Origin: an uncultured Clostridia bacterium
GTDB lineage: Bacteria; Bacillota; Clostridia; Christensenellales; Aristaeellaceae
Length of the DNA: 20,437 bases
Assembly: GCA_946496415.1 (NCBI GenBank)
Contig: CAMMGP010000002.1
Location: 1 to 20,437 of the forward strand
Reading direction: 5' to 3'
Part shown: positions 1-7,897 of the stretch, piece after piece
Layout: each line of letters starts with the position of its first letter
How positions within the stretch are numbered: the first letter of the stretch is position 1
The notes under the pieces: generated by a model
The model's database searches: none
Told to the model about the DNA's origin: nothing
Seen by the model: only the letters and a program-made list of their open reading frames with translations
Translations under genes and position numbers: made by a program

Positions 1-817
1 GGCCCACAAAGCCGATCACGCCGCTCACGGAAACCGCCGTGGCCGTCAAAAGCGTGGAAAGCAGCAGCGCCAACAGCCGCACTTTGGGCGCGTCCACACC
101 CAAGAGACGCGCGTCGCCCCCGGCGCTGACGGCGTTGAGATCGCGCGCGAGCGCCATGGAACCGAAAAGCGCCACGAGCAGCATTGCCGCCACCAGCGCC
201 ACATCTGTGTAACTCGCGGAAGCGAAGCTGCCCAGCGTCCACATGTAGACGCTCTCCAGCGCTTCGTGATTGATGGACAAAAGCCCGGAAAGCAGCGCCG
301 AGAGGAAGGAACTGACCGCCACGCCGCACAGAAGCAGCGTCGTCAGCCCCCCGCGTCCCAGACCGGCGATGCCCATAACCAGCAGTACCGCCAGCGCTCC
401 GCCGGCAAAGGCGCACAGGGAAACGGTGGAAAAGCCCCAAAAAGACGCCTGCAGGTTAAGCAGCATGGCCGCGGCCGCGCCCAGCGCCGCCCCGGAGGAG
501 ACGCCCAAAAGCCCCGGCTCGGCCATGGGATTGCGGAACACGCCCTGCATCAGCGTCCCGGAAACGGCCAGCGCCGCGCCGACCACATAGGCCAGCAGCG
601 AACGCGGCAAGCGAATGCCCCAGAGAACCAGTGTCGCCGTGGCGTCCGCCTCGCCGCCACCCAGGCGCGAGACCAGCGCCTTCCACACTTCGTGGAGGGC
701 GTAGGGCGCGCTGCCCGCGCACAGGCAGGCAAGCAACGCCAGCAAAGACAGGAACAATAAAACAGCGCAGGCGCGCGCCACGAAGCCGCGCCTGCGTATG
801 TAGGAAGCTTCGCGCAT
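1..817 (-). CDS. FecCD/BtuC-family ABC transporter permease (3' end cut by window edge)
   Basis: Integral-membrane permease of an iron-siderophore, haem or cobalamin-type ABC importer. I translated the minus strand from the ATG at 817-815; about 272 residues are visible of the roughly 330 usual for the family. An N-terminal hydrophobic segment (residues about 15-35) is followed by the FecCD signature: RLPRSLLAYVVGAAL, then GTLMQGVFRNPMAEPGLLG, then SSGAALGA. Near the cut end it reads SVSGVIGFVG, the usual start of the region that contacts the ATPase. The start lies one base after the stop of the upstream PH-domain gene, with GGGGA about 8 bases before it, so the two are probably cotranscribed. 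No substrate-binding protein or ATPase is visible; they may lie beyond the edge. The family call is firm but the substrate cannot be read. Confidence 0.9.
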   Translation of the reverse strand, partial: MREASYIRRRGFVARACAVLLFLSLLALLACLCAGSAPYALHEVWKALVSRLGGGEADATATLVLWGIRLPRSLLAYVVGAALAVSGTLMQGVFRNPMAEPGLLGVSSGAALGAAAAMLLNLQASFWGFSTVSLCAFAGGALAVLLVMGIAGLGRGGLTTLLLCGVAVSSFLSALLSGLLSINHEALESVYMWTLGSFASASYTDVALVAAMLLVALFGSMALARDLNAVSAGGDARLLGVDAPKVRLLALLLSTLLTATAVSVSGVIGFVG

Positions 818-818
818 G

Positions 819-1244
819 CTATTCCCCGTGTCCGTCGTCCGCGGCCTCGTCATTGACGGCGTCCAGATCTTCGTCGAAGTTGTTGTCCGGGTCGTTTAAG
901 TCGCTGCCGTCGATCAATTCGTTGACGCGCACGCGGCGCTCCAGCTTCATCTTCTCCACCTGCTCGTGGATCATCTCCTTGACCTTTTCCGAGTGGCGTA
1001 TGTTCTTCACGTCCAATTCCGGGCAGGTATGGTCAGAGGAGCAGATGTGCACCGTGCCCACGCCAAAGATGCGCTGCCCAAACGAGCGGCGCAAGCTGAT
1101 GTCGCGGATGCGGTAGAGTATGATCTCCTCCGTGCGCAGGTTGAAAAGGCCCGTCTTGATAAACAGCCGGTCCTCGGAAAGCGAGTAGACGGTGAAGGTT
1201 ATCGGCATGCCGAGTATGCGCTTGCGGTCTCTCCACAGGATCAT
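819..1244 (-). CDS. Small bacterial PH-domain protein
   Basis: A protein of about 141 residues matching the bacterial PH-domain type common in Clostridia. The core is residues 1-95, beginning MILWRDRKR and containing SLSEDRLFIKTGL, EEIILYRIRDISL and FGQRIFGVGTV. A short helical stretch (EMIHEQVEKMKLERRV) and a very acidic tail rich in D and E follow. There is no signal peptide or membrane segment, so it is probably cytosolic. I chose the ATG at 1244 because AGAGGTGAT stands just before it; the in-frame upstream ATG at 1274 would start inside the -10 region. It has its own promoter and is followed after one base by the FecCD permease gene. The role of these stand-alone PH domains is not established, and the link to a metal or cofactor importer is positional only. 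Confidence 0.85.
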   Translation of the reverse strand: MILWRDRKRILGMPITFTVYSLSEDRLFIKTGLFNLRTEEIILYRIRDISLRRSFGQRIFGVGTVHICSSDHTCPELDVKNIRHSEKVKEMIHEQVEKMKLERRVRVNELIDGSDLNDPDNNFDEDLDAVNDEAADDGHGE

Positions 1245-1262
1245 TGCGATCACCTCTTTAAC

Positions 1263-1291
1263 AGTATACACCAACGCGCCGGCAAATGCAA
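1263..1291 (-). promoter_or_regulatory. Sigma-A-type promoter for the PH-domain/FecCD unit
   Basis: On the minus strand, TTGCAT (1291-1286) and TATACT (1268-1263) are separated by exactly 17 bp. Transcription would start around 1256, giving a very short leader before the AGAGGTGAT ribosome site. Confidence 0.65.
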
Positions 1292-1310
1292 TTCCTTAAC
1301 AGGGAGGGTG

Positions 1311-1316
1311 TATAAT
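1311..1316 (+). promoter_or_regulatory. Consensus -10 element for the MBL/acetyltransferase unit
   Basis: A perfect TATAAT lies 30 bp before the ATG at 1346, divergent from the PH-gene promoter. No good -35 is seen at 16-18 bp; a weak TTAACA at 1296 is too close. The two divergent promoters overlap within about 50 bp, so firing may be mutually exclusive or need an activator. Confidence 0.5.
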
Positions 1317-1345
1317 TAAATAAATCCATCTGCGGGGGAAAGCAT

Positions 1346-2236
1346 ATGTACGAATGCGTTCAAGCGGGCGAAAATACGTTTTTTATGGACTGCCCCAGCC
1401 GCGTGGGCATCTACCGCGACGGCGAGGCGGCATGGCTCATCGACTCCGGCAGCGACAAGGACGCCGCTAAAAAGGTTTTGAAGATCCTCGGCGACCTCGA
1501 CCTGCGCCTTGAGGCCGCCATCGTCACCCACTACCACGCCGACCATACCGGCGGCGCGGCGCTTTTGCAGCAGCGCACAAATTGTCGCCTCTACCTCGCC
1601 GAGCCGACCGCGCCGGGCAATTTCCCGGAGATCAACACCGCCCTGCTCTTCGGCGCGCACCCGCCCAAGCCGCTGCGCACGAAGTTTTTCCTCGCGCAGA
1701 GCGCTTGCTATGCGCCGGTCGAGTCCGCGCCGCTGCCCGAGGGCATGCGCCTTGTCCGCCTCGACGGCCACGCTTTCGCCCAACTCGGCGTCTATACGCC
1801 GGACGATATCTGGTTCCTCGGCGACGCCGTGGCCAGCGAACATACGTTTGATAAATACAAGCTTACCTACCTCTACGATGTGGAGAAGTTCCTGCAAACG
1901 CTGGACGCGGTCGCTTCTCTGCAGGGCAGGCTCTTCATCCCCGCCCACGTCGCGCCCTTTGAGGACGCGGCTTCCATCGTCGAACGCAACCGCCGCTGGG
2001 TCTATGAGACAGGCGACTGCATCGTCGAGTTTTTGCAAACGCCGCGAACCTTTGAAACGCTCCTCAAGGCCGTCTTCGACCGCTACGATCTGCAAATGAC
2101 CTTCGGCCAGCACACGCTGCTGGGCGCGACCGTGCGCGCCTTCCTCACCTGGCTGATGGACGCGGGCCGCGTCAGCTACTTCTGCGAAGACAACCTCCTT
2201 TACTGGAAGGCCGCGGAAGCGGGGGAGGGACAGTGA
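1346..2236 (+). CDS. MBL-fold metallo-hydrolase
   Basis: A cytosolic metallo-beta-lactamase-fold hydrolase of 296 residues. The zinc-binding set is complete: THYHADHTGG at residues 61-70 (H62, H64, D66, H67), GHA with H142, GDAV with D160 and PAH with H201. The last 90 residues form the helical, winged-helix-like tail found in long members of this superfamily. The ATG at 1346 has GGGGGAA five bases upstream. Its stop (TGA, 2234-2236) overlaps the ATG of the next gene by one base, so the pair is translationally coupled. The substrate cannot be deduced: the superfamily includes thioesterases, lactonases, glyoxalase II and nucleases. Pairing with a xenobiotic acetyltransferase suggests a detoxification or small-molecule role, which is inference only. 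Confidence 0.85.
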   Translation: MYECVQAGENTFFMDCPSRVGIYRDGEAAWLIDSGSDKDAAKKVLKILGDLDLRLEAAIVTHYHADHTGGAALLQQRTNCRLYLAEPTAPGNFPEINTALLFGAHPPKPLRTKFFLAQSACYAPVESAPLPEGMRLVRLDGHAFAQLGVYTPDDIWFLGDAVASEHTFDKYKLTYLYDVEKFLQTLDAVASLQGRLFIPAHVAPFEDAASIVERNRRWVYETGDCIVEFLQTPRTFETLLKAVFDRYDLQMTFGQHTLLGATVRAFLTWLMDAGRVSYFCEDNLLYWKAAEAGEGQ

Positions 2237-2865
2237 TGTTCGGCCCCGATTCAAACGCCGTGCACCCCAACCCGGCGGTGCCCAGCGTATGCTTCATCAA
2301 AAACACCATCACGCGCCCCAACATATTCGTCGGAGACTATACGTACTACGATGATCCCGTGGACTCGGAACACTTCGAGGATCACGTCACCCATCATTAT
2401 GCGTTTCTCGGCGATAAACTCATCATCGGTAAATTTTGCGCCATCGCCAGGGGTGTGACCTTCATCATGAACGGCGCCAACCACCGCATGTGTTCGGCCA
2501 CCACCTATCCCTTCAACATCATGGGCGGCGGCTGGGAAAAGAGTACGCCGCGTCTCGAAGATTTGCCCTACAAAGGCAATACGGTGCTTGGCAACGACGT
2601 CTGGGTCGGCGAGCACGTCACCTTCCTGCCCGGCGCGCGCGTGGGCGACGGGGCCATCATCGGCGCGGGCGCGGTGGTTGCGGGAAATATCCCCGCCTAC
2701 GCCGTGGCCGTGGGCAACCCCTGTCGGGTGGTAAAGATGCGCTTTGACGACGCCACCATCCGTCGCCTGTTGGAACTGCGCTGGTGGGATTGGCCGGCGG
2801 AAAAGATATTCCAAAACCTTGAAGCGCTCGTAAGCGGCGACCTGACGAAGCTGCTGAGGCTGTGA
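2236..2865 (+). CDS. Vat/CatB-type O-acetyltransferase (xenobiotic acyltransferase, left-handed beta-helix)
   Basis: A hexapeptide-repeat acyltransferase of 209 residues, the length of the VatD streptogramin A acetyltransferase. It has the family landmarks: FVGDYTYYDD (31-40), HHYAFLGDKLIIGKFC (53-68), IMNGANHRM with the expected catalytic His at 83, YPFNIMGGGWEK, LGNDVWVG, and the hexapeptide coils through GDGAIIGAGAVV. It ends with VGNPCRVVKMRF and the LRWWDWP motif. These enzymes are trimers that move acetyl from acetyl-CoA to a hydroxyl of a drug or small molecule. GTG (2233) and ATG (2236) both precede the reading frame; I prefer the ATG, with GGGGGAGGGA upstream. Chromosomal relatives often have no known substrate, so resistance to streptogramins or chloramphenicol is possible but not shown. 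Confidence 0.88.
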   Translation: MFGPDSNAVHPNPAVPSVCFIKNTITRPNIFVGDYTYYDDPVDSEHFEDHVTHHYAFLGDKLIIGKFCAIARGVTFIMNGANHRMCSATTYPFNIMGGGWEKSTPRLEDLPYKGNTVLGNDVWVGEHVTFLPGARVGDGAIIGAGAVVAGNIPAYAVAVGNPCRVVKMRFDDATIRRLLELRWWDWPAEKIFQNLEALVSGDLTKLLRL

Positions 2866-2908
2866 TCAGCCGCATCCCAACGCTGTGCGCCGCATCGTGG
2901 CAAAGACA

Positions 2909-2947
2909 AAGGGCCCGCGTTCTGTTTCTCGCAGAACGCGGGCCCTT
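2909..2947. terminator. Strong bidirectional intrinsic terminator
   Basis: A perfect 16-bp stem (2909-2924 with 2932-2947) has a 7-base loop and runs of A before and T after the GC-rich core. It sits between the convergent acetyltransferase gene and the lipoprotein gene and can serve both. Confidence 0.9.
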
Positions 2948-2995
2948 GCCGTTTCAACTTCTTTGAATCGTCGCTCTATCTGCAAACCGCGCTTC

Positions 2996-3475
2996 CTAGT
3001 CGGCGATGATGACCGGCGTGCCGGCCACGTATTCCTCGTTCCAGGTCACGTAGTCGCTGGACTGATATCCGCCTTTGACCTCGCCCCATGTGGCGTATTT
3101 GTAGCCGGAGAAGGTCGAACCGTCGTCCGAGCGCAATACCAGCGCTTCCACAGAATCCGTTTTCGGCTCTGTTACCGGTACGGCCAGATACCAGCAGGAG
3201 CCCTGCCAATAGGCAACCGATACCTCGCGCTGTACGGTGCCGGAGTCCAACTGCGAAAAGCTTTCGGCGAACTTCTGCCATTCGTCCGCACTGGGCGCGC
3301 CGCCGGAAAAAGGCAGCACTTCCGACACGCGGGCGTATTCCCCGTAGGAGAGCAGGCTCAGCGCCTCCTTGGCCGCGGAAAACAGGTCGTTGGAGATGGA
3401 CGGCACGCCCTCCGCGCAGGCGCAGGCGGACACGAGCAGCGCCATGAGCAGCACGACCGACGCAATCTTTTTCAT
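2996..3475 (-). CDS. Small secreted lipoprotein, function unknown
   Basis: A 159-residue protein with a typical export signal (MKK followed by a hydrophobic stretch to about residue 17). The lipobox VSAC puts the lipidated cysteine at residue 18. A signal-peptidase I site a few residues later is the alternative. The mature part is a compact soluble domain of about 140 residues, rich in S, Y and W, with repeated WGEV/YATW-like aromatic segments; I do not recognise the family. GGAGGT stands seven bases before the ATG. The gene begins 38 bp after holA ends and is followed by a strong terminator, so it is probably the last gene of the MBL-comEC-holA unit. A wall- or membrane-associated role is inferred from export only. 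Confidence 0.75.
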   Translation of the reverse strand: MKKIASVVLLMALLVSACACAEGVPSISNDLFSAAKEALSLLSYGEYARVSEVLPFSGGAPSADEWQKFAESFSQLDSGTVQREVSVAYWQGSCWYLAVPVTEPKTDSVEALVLRSDDGSTFSGYKYATWGEVKGGYQSSDYVTWNEEYVAGTPVIIAD

Positions 3476-3513
3476 CGTTAAAACCTCCAGAACTTCGCTT
3501 ATCTGTTAGACGC

Positions 3514-4551
3514 TCATCGCCCGCGCGAGGTTCCGGGTTTTCCGCGCATTTCGACGATTTTCAGCATAAAAAGCTGCAGGGCTTCCCGATCCCGCAGCTT
3601 GCCGGACTTGATCTCCGCGTCCGCCGTCACGCTTTGGCGGTAGAGCGCCAGGAGCGCCTCCGCGTCCAGCGCACGGGCCTGTGCGGCGGCGCGCCTTGCG
3701 GCATAGGGATGCAATTTGAGCGCTTTTTCCACTGCCGCGGCGTTTCCCGCGCGCTGCGCCAGCGCCAGGTGCGCGAGCATGCGCAGTTGGCGCACGACCA
3801 TGGAAAACACGCCCACGCAGGTCTGCCCGCCCATCAGCAGCGTTTGCAGGCTGCGTTCGGCGCGGGCCAGATCGCCGGCAAAGAGGAAGTCCAGCATTTC
3901 AAAAACGCTGAATTCCAGGGAGGGGGAGACGACCGCCTCGATATCCTCCACGGCGATCTCTGTGCGCTCGCCAATGTAGTCGGCCAACTTGTCCACTTCG
4001 CCGCTGAGCCGGGTCAGGTCGCGACCGGCCGTAAAGGCCAGGTGGGAAATCGCCTGCTGCGAGACGCGCTTGCCAAGCGGCTTGAGGCGCGCGCTCGCCC
4101 AGCGCAGAAGCTCCGCGTCGGAAAGCGGCTCAAAGCGCACCTCCGCGCCGCGCTTTTTCAGCGCCGCAGTCAGCTTTTTGCGCCCGTCCGCCTCCCCGCG
4201 CATGGCGAAGACCACGACGCAGCTTGCGGGCGGAGCCTTGAGCCAGTCGAGCACACGCGCCGTTTCGCTTTCCTCGTCGCGGGATTTTCCGCTCAGAAGC
4301 GGGGCCCAGTCGCGCACGATGACCAGACGGCGCTCGCACATGAACGGCAGCGTCTCGGCGGCTTCGATGATCTGCGCCGCCTGCGCGCCTTCGAGCGTCG
4401 TTTCATTGAGCTGCTCCAATCCCGCGGGCAGCAGGGCGCGCTCCAGCGCCTTTACCGCTTCGCGCTTGAGGTACTCCTCCGGCCCGGCGAACAGGTAAAC
4501 GCTTTGCAGGGCGTTCTCTTTTAGCTGTGCGTAGAATTCTTTCCAGGTCAT
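3514..4551 (-). CDS. holA: DNA polymerase III delta subunit
   Basis: The delta subunit of the clamp loader, which opens the beta sliding clamp at the replication fork. The 345-residue length is normal for the family. The N-terminus (MTWKEFYAQL, then VYLFAGPEEYLKRE around residues 18-31) is the usual start, with the degenerate P-loop expected in delta. VIVRDWAPLL follows around residue 80 and the helical C-terminal collar domain covers about 215-335 (LEFSVFEMLDFLF, then GGQTCVGVFSMVVRQLRML). Its ATG overlaps the TGA of comEC by four bases (ATGA), the common comEC-holA coupling in Firmicutes. The frequent neighbour rpsT is absent; a lipoprotein gene follows instead. Confidence 0.95.
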   Translation of the reverse strand: MTWKEFYAQLKENALQSVYLFAGPEEYLKREAVKALERALLPAGLEQLNETTLEGAQAAQIIEAAETLPFMCERRLVIVRDWAPLLSGKSRDEESETARVLDWLKAPPASCVVVFAMRGEADGRKKLTAALKKRGAEVRFEPLSDAELLRWASARLKPLGKRVSQQAISHLAFTAGRDLTRLSGEVDKLADYIGERTEIAVEDIEAVVSPSLEFSVFEMLDFLFAGDLARAERSLQTLLMGGQTCVGVFSMVVRQLRMLAHLALAQRAGNAAAVEKALKLHPYAARRAAAQARALDAEALLALYRQSVTADAEIKSGKLRDREALQLFMLKIVEMRGKPGTSRGR

Positions 4552-6926
4552 GCCTCGTCCTCCGGCAACAGATACGTTGAAATAGAGACGCCGCCGTCCT
4601 CATAGAGCCGCGCCGTTATCGCGCCGCACTCGTCCGTGCGGAAAACGCGCGCGCCCGTGCCTTCCAGCCGCTCAAGCAGCGCCTGCGCGGGATGGCCGTA
4701 GGGATTGTTCCTGCCCGCGGAGATGATCGCCGCCGAGGGCGAGGCCGAGTGCAGAAGCATCAGGCTGGAAGAGTTGCTCGAGCCGTGATGCGGCACCTTG
4801 AGCACGTCCACATCCGGCATCGGCCCCGGCTCCTCCGTCATCTCCAGATCGCCGGTGAACAGCGCCGAGGCCTCGCCATAGTCAATGCGCAGGAGCATGG
4901 AAACGGCGTTGGCGTCGCCGCTGACGTCGATGTCCTCCGGCGGGTAGAACACGGTGGCGGAGACATTTTCCGAAAGCGGAACCACGTCGCCCGCCGCGAG
5001 CGTCACCACTTCCGCGCCCAGCGCTTTCGCCCTTTGCAGACCATCTACCACGTCTTCGTCGGCTTCCACGGCATCCCAACCCGCGGGGATATAAATGGTT
5101 TCGGGCACGTATTCATCCAGCAGCGTGACCAGTCCTCCGGCATGGTCGGTGTGCGGATGCGAGAGGAACACGGCCCTGGGCGCGAGACCGAGGTGCGCAA
5201 GGTAATCGCATACGGGGCTCCCCTCAAGGCCGACATCCACCAGATAGGCGTCGCCCTCGGCCAATACCACCGCCGCGTCCGCCTGTCCCGCGTCGAGGAA
5301 GGTGATTTGCAACCCCTGCGGCCCGGGCAACAGCGCCGCCACGCAGGTCAGCAGCGGCAAGACCGCCAGCAGCGCGTACCGCCAACCCATGCGCAGGCGG
5401 GTCAGCGGCGAGACGGCGACCAGGGCGGCGACGAACAACGCCGCGAGCCACACGGGGAAGGGAGGCAGCGCCAGAGCGTTGAGCGGTAAAGCGGCGCAAA
5501 GGCGCGTCATCTGCGTCGAACCGAGCAGGGCGATGTCGCCCATCGCGGCGAACGCCAGTCCCAAAGGCTGCCACAGGAGCGAAAGCAGCAGCGCCGCTAC
5601 GGCAAGGTACATCCCCAGAAGGATCAGCGGCACAACCACGAGGTTGGCGATGGTCGCCAGCAGCGGCAATTTTCCATAATAGGCGATGACGGCGGGCAGC
5701 GTGGAAAGCTGCGCCGCCAGCGTGGCGCACAAAAGAGAGCCGAAATAGTGTCCCATCCGCAGAAGCAGCGCCGAAGGCCCCAAAGACCAGTCCGGAACGC
5801 GCAGACGGTCGATGCGCAAAAGCGCCGTCAGCGGCGAGGTGAGGCAGAGCATGCCCGCGCAGGCGCTGAAGGAGAGCACGAACCCGGCGTCGTCGAGATA
5901 GAGGGGGTTCCAGACGAGCAGGGCAAGAAACGCCAGCGCCAGGCGCGTAAACGAGTCCGTCGGACGGCCGGTCGCCTGCCCTGCGCCGAGCGCCGCATAC
6001 ATGAGGATGGAGCGCACGACCGAAGGGACCATGCCGACCAGCAGCCCGTAAAACGTCACCAGCGCGAGCGTCAGCCAGAACGCCCAGCGCCGCGGCAGGA
6101 TCAGCGCCAGAAGGGCCATCATTGCCATGGCCAGCATGGTGATGTGCAAGCCGGAGATGGACAGCACATGCGTAACGCCGGCGCGATCAAAACTCTCGCG
6201 CAAATCTTCCGCCATATCGCCGCGGTCGCCGAGCACCAGCGCCCGCACCATGTCGGCGCTGCGCGGGAAGAGCGCATCGATGCGCTCGCCAATGGCCGTT
6301 CGCAGGCCATACAGCCAGGCTTCGAGGCCGCGTGCCTCTCCGGAAATGACGGCGTCTTCCAACTCCGCCGTGGCATAGGCCGCCACGCCGTTGCGCCACA
6401 GATAGGCGGCAAAGTCAAACTGGCCGGGATTGGTGGCCTCGTCCGGCGCCCACAAGTGGCCCGTAAACGTCACGCGCTGCCCCGGCGCGATGTCGCGCAG
6501 CGCGGAAACATTGCCGCGCAGATAGAGGCGGATGCCGAAGTCCGGCGTCCCCGCGACCACGCGCACATCGGTCAGCCGGCAGGTGAGCCTGCCGATTTCC
6601 GCGTCGACAGAGGGCGTATCTGCCACCGTGCCGGCAATGGCTATGGAAAACTGATCCTTCAGAACGGGCCGCGTGACAACGGCCGCGCCCATGCGCGCCG
6701 CGCCGAGGAAAAGAGCGCAGGCCACGAGCAGCGCGGCGCAGCGCCGGCCGCGCAGATGCAGAAGGCACCAGGCAAGCAGCAGTACGGCGGCGCAGACCAG
6801 CAGGACGCCCTGAGGCAGCCGGCCGTCCCGCGCCAAAAGCGCTCCGAAGCCAAAGAACGCGGCGGACAGCATCAGCGGCCGCGTGTGCAGCGCACGCAGC
6901 GGCAGGAAAGGGGCGCGCCGGCGCAT
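4548..6926 (-). CDS. comEC: ComEC/Rec2 DNA-uptake channel with C-terminal MBL nuclease-like domain
   Basis: An integral-membrane channel for single-stranded DNA entry in natural transformation. At 792 residues from the ATG at 6926 it is full length. The order is N-terminal membrane segments, an OB-like DUF4131 region (about 85-190), the competence core with VLSISGLHITML (255-264) and many membrane helices to about 535. The MBL domain comes last, with SHPHTDHAGG (H590, H592, D594, H595), FTGDLEM and VPHHGSSNSSS. An in-frame TTG at 6959 would overlap the previous gene; I prefer the ATG one base after that gene's stop, although its ribosome site is weak and it may rely on coupling. Complete motifs imply a functional protein. 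Other competence genes are not in view, so transformation is possible but not demonstrated. Confidence 0.95.
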   Translation of the reverse strand: MRRRAPFLPLRALHTRPLMLSAAFFGFGALLARDGRLPQGVLLVCAAVLLLAWCLLHLRGRRCAALLVACALFLGAARMGAAVVTRPVLKDQFSIAIAGTVADTPSVDAEIGRLTCRLTDVRVVAGTPDFGIRLYLRGNVSALRDIAPGQRVTFTGHLWAPDEATNPGQFDFAAYLWRNGVAAYATAELEDAVISGEARGLEAWLYGLRTAIGERIDALFPRSADMVRALVLGDRGDMAEDLRESFDRAGVTHVLSISGLHITMLAMAMMALLALILPRRWAFWLTLALVTFYGLLVGMVPSVVRSILMYAALGAGQATGRPTDSFTRLALAFLALLVWNPLYLDDAGFVLSFSACAGMLCLTSPLTALLRIDRLRVPDWSLGPSALLLRMGHYFGSLLCATLAAQLSTLPAVIAYYGKLPLLATIANLVVVPLILLGMYLAVAALLLSLLWQPLGLAFAAMGDIALLGSTQMTRLCAALPLNALALPPFPVWLAALFVAALVAVSPLTRLRMGWRYALLAVLPLLTCVAALLPGPQGLQITFLDAGQADAAVVLAEGDAYLVDVGLEGSPVCDYLAHLGLAPRAVFLSHPHTDHAGGLVTLLDEYVPETIYIPAGWDAVEADEDVVDGLQRAKALGAEVVTLAAGDVVPLSENVSATVFYPPEDIDVSGDANAVSMLLRIDYGEASALFTGDLEMTEEPGPMPDVDVLKVPHHGSSNSSSLMLLHSASPSAAIISAGRNNPYGHPAQALLERLEGTGARVFRTDECGAITARLYEDGGVSISTYLLPEDEA

Positions 6927-6927
6927 G

Positions 6928-7641
6928 CTATACCCGGTAACGCTCTCCGAGGCAGGCAAGTTCCGCGGCGGGATAGGCTTCGCGCGCCTCGGCGAGCAGC
7001 GACGCAGGATCGTAAAGGGGGTTTAAGTGGGTGAGCAACAGCGCCCCGGCGCGCGCCTCGCGGGCCAGCGCGCCGCAGAGCGCGGCGGAGAGGTGCGGCT
7101 TTTTTTCCGTCCAGTCCGCCTGCGAAAGCCCCGCGTCTGCCAGCAGCAGGTCGCAGCCGTCCGCGAACAGTTCCAGAGCGGGAACGCGGTTCGTGTCTCC
7201 GGTAAACACGAATTTCGCGCCGTCGCACGCAACGGCCACGCAGGAGCCCTCTACGGGATGCGCGGCGGGGATAAAACTCAGGCGCATCTCGCCCACGGCG
7301 ATGTCCTCGTGGTCGAACAGGTCGTAATACGGGCATTCCAGCAAAGAGCGCACGCGTTCAGGCCGGCGGGGAAGGAACACCGGCAACGGGCGCTCCCGTC
7401 CGGAAAATTGCAGGGCATACTGCATGGGCAGAAGATCCGAAATGTGATCGAAGTGCAGGTGCGAGAGCACCACGGCGGTCAGCGTTTCCGGACGCGCGAC
7501 CTCCATCAGGCGCGCCAAACTGCCCGTGCCCGCGTCGATGAGCAATTTCGTCTCCCCGCTGTCGCTCTCCAGAAGGTAGCTGGAGCAGGCGCCGTTCGGG
7601 GCGGGGAAGGGGCCGTTGTTTCCCAGGATCGTCAAATACAT
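6928..7641 (-). CDS. MBL-fold hydrolase, RNase Z-like family
   Basis: A soluble MBL protein of 237 residues starting MYLTILGNNGPFPAPNGACSS, the N-terminus typical of RNase Z/YhfI-like members. SHLHFDHISDL is the zinc motif, followed by PAAHPVEGS, FTGDTNRV with the bridging Asp, and LLLTHLNP with a late His. I chose the ATG at 7641, which has GAGGG six bases before it; the nearby ATG at 7647 is too close to that site. It leads the comEC-holA unit with one base before comEC. It lacks the long exosite of true tRNase Z, so it could be a phosphodiesterase or another hydrolase. The substrate is unknown. Confidence 0.85.
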   Translation of the reverse strand: MYLTILGNNGPFPAPNGACSSYLLESDSGETKLLIDAGTGSLARLMEVARPETLTAVVLSHLHFDHISDLLPMQYALQFSGRERPLPVFLPRRPERVRSLLECPYYDLFDHEDIAVGEMRLSFIPAAHPVEGSCVAVACDGAKFVFTGDTNRVPALELFADGCDLLLADAGLSQADWTEKKPHLSAALCGALAREARAGALLLTHLNPLYDPASLLAEAREAYPAAELACLGERYRV

Positions 7642-7663
7642 GTGCATCCCTCGCTTTGGCAAA

Positions 7664-7692
7664 ATTATATCACGTTCACCGCCCCGCGGCAA
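7664..7692 (-). promoter_or_regulatory. Promoter of the MBL-comEC-holA operon
   Basis: On the minus strand, TTGCCG (7692-7687) and a perfect TATAAT (7669-7664) are spaced by 17 bp. The leader to the ATG at 7641 would be about 17 bases. Confidence 0.7.
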
Positions 7693-7810
7693 GCGTCAAT
7701 CCACGCCTTGCGATCTGCCGTTTTCGCCGCCGGAATCGCCGCGGGAGCGCGTCTTCACCAATTCATAGCATGCGCGGGGCAAATCTTTACGGCATCTTAA
7801 GCGCTATGCG

Positions 7811-7819
7811 TGGTATACT
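7811..7819 (+). promoter_or_regulatory. Extended -10 promoter for the anion permease
   Basis: TGGTATACT matches the extended -10 form (TGn followed by TATACT). There is no good -35, which is usual for this class. The predicted start, near 7826, falls inside the inverted repeat that begins at 7820. Confidence 0.5.
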
Positions 7820-7854
7820 GTATGCCGCCGGCGGAGAGCCGGCTGCAGGCATAC
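7820..7854. repeat. Interrupted inverted repeat at the permease transcription start
   Basis: GTATGCC (7820-7826) pairs with GGCATAC (7848-7854), and inside it GCCGGC (7827-7832) pairs with GCCGGC (7838-7843). This gives a 13-bp stem with a 4-base bulge and a 5-base loop. It directly follows the extended -10, so it may be an operator or an RNA hairpin in the leader. Confidence 0.45.
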
Positions 7855-7897
7855 CGACCAATTTCAAAAGGGAAAGTACAGGATTGGAGGAATCAAA

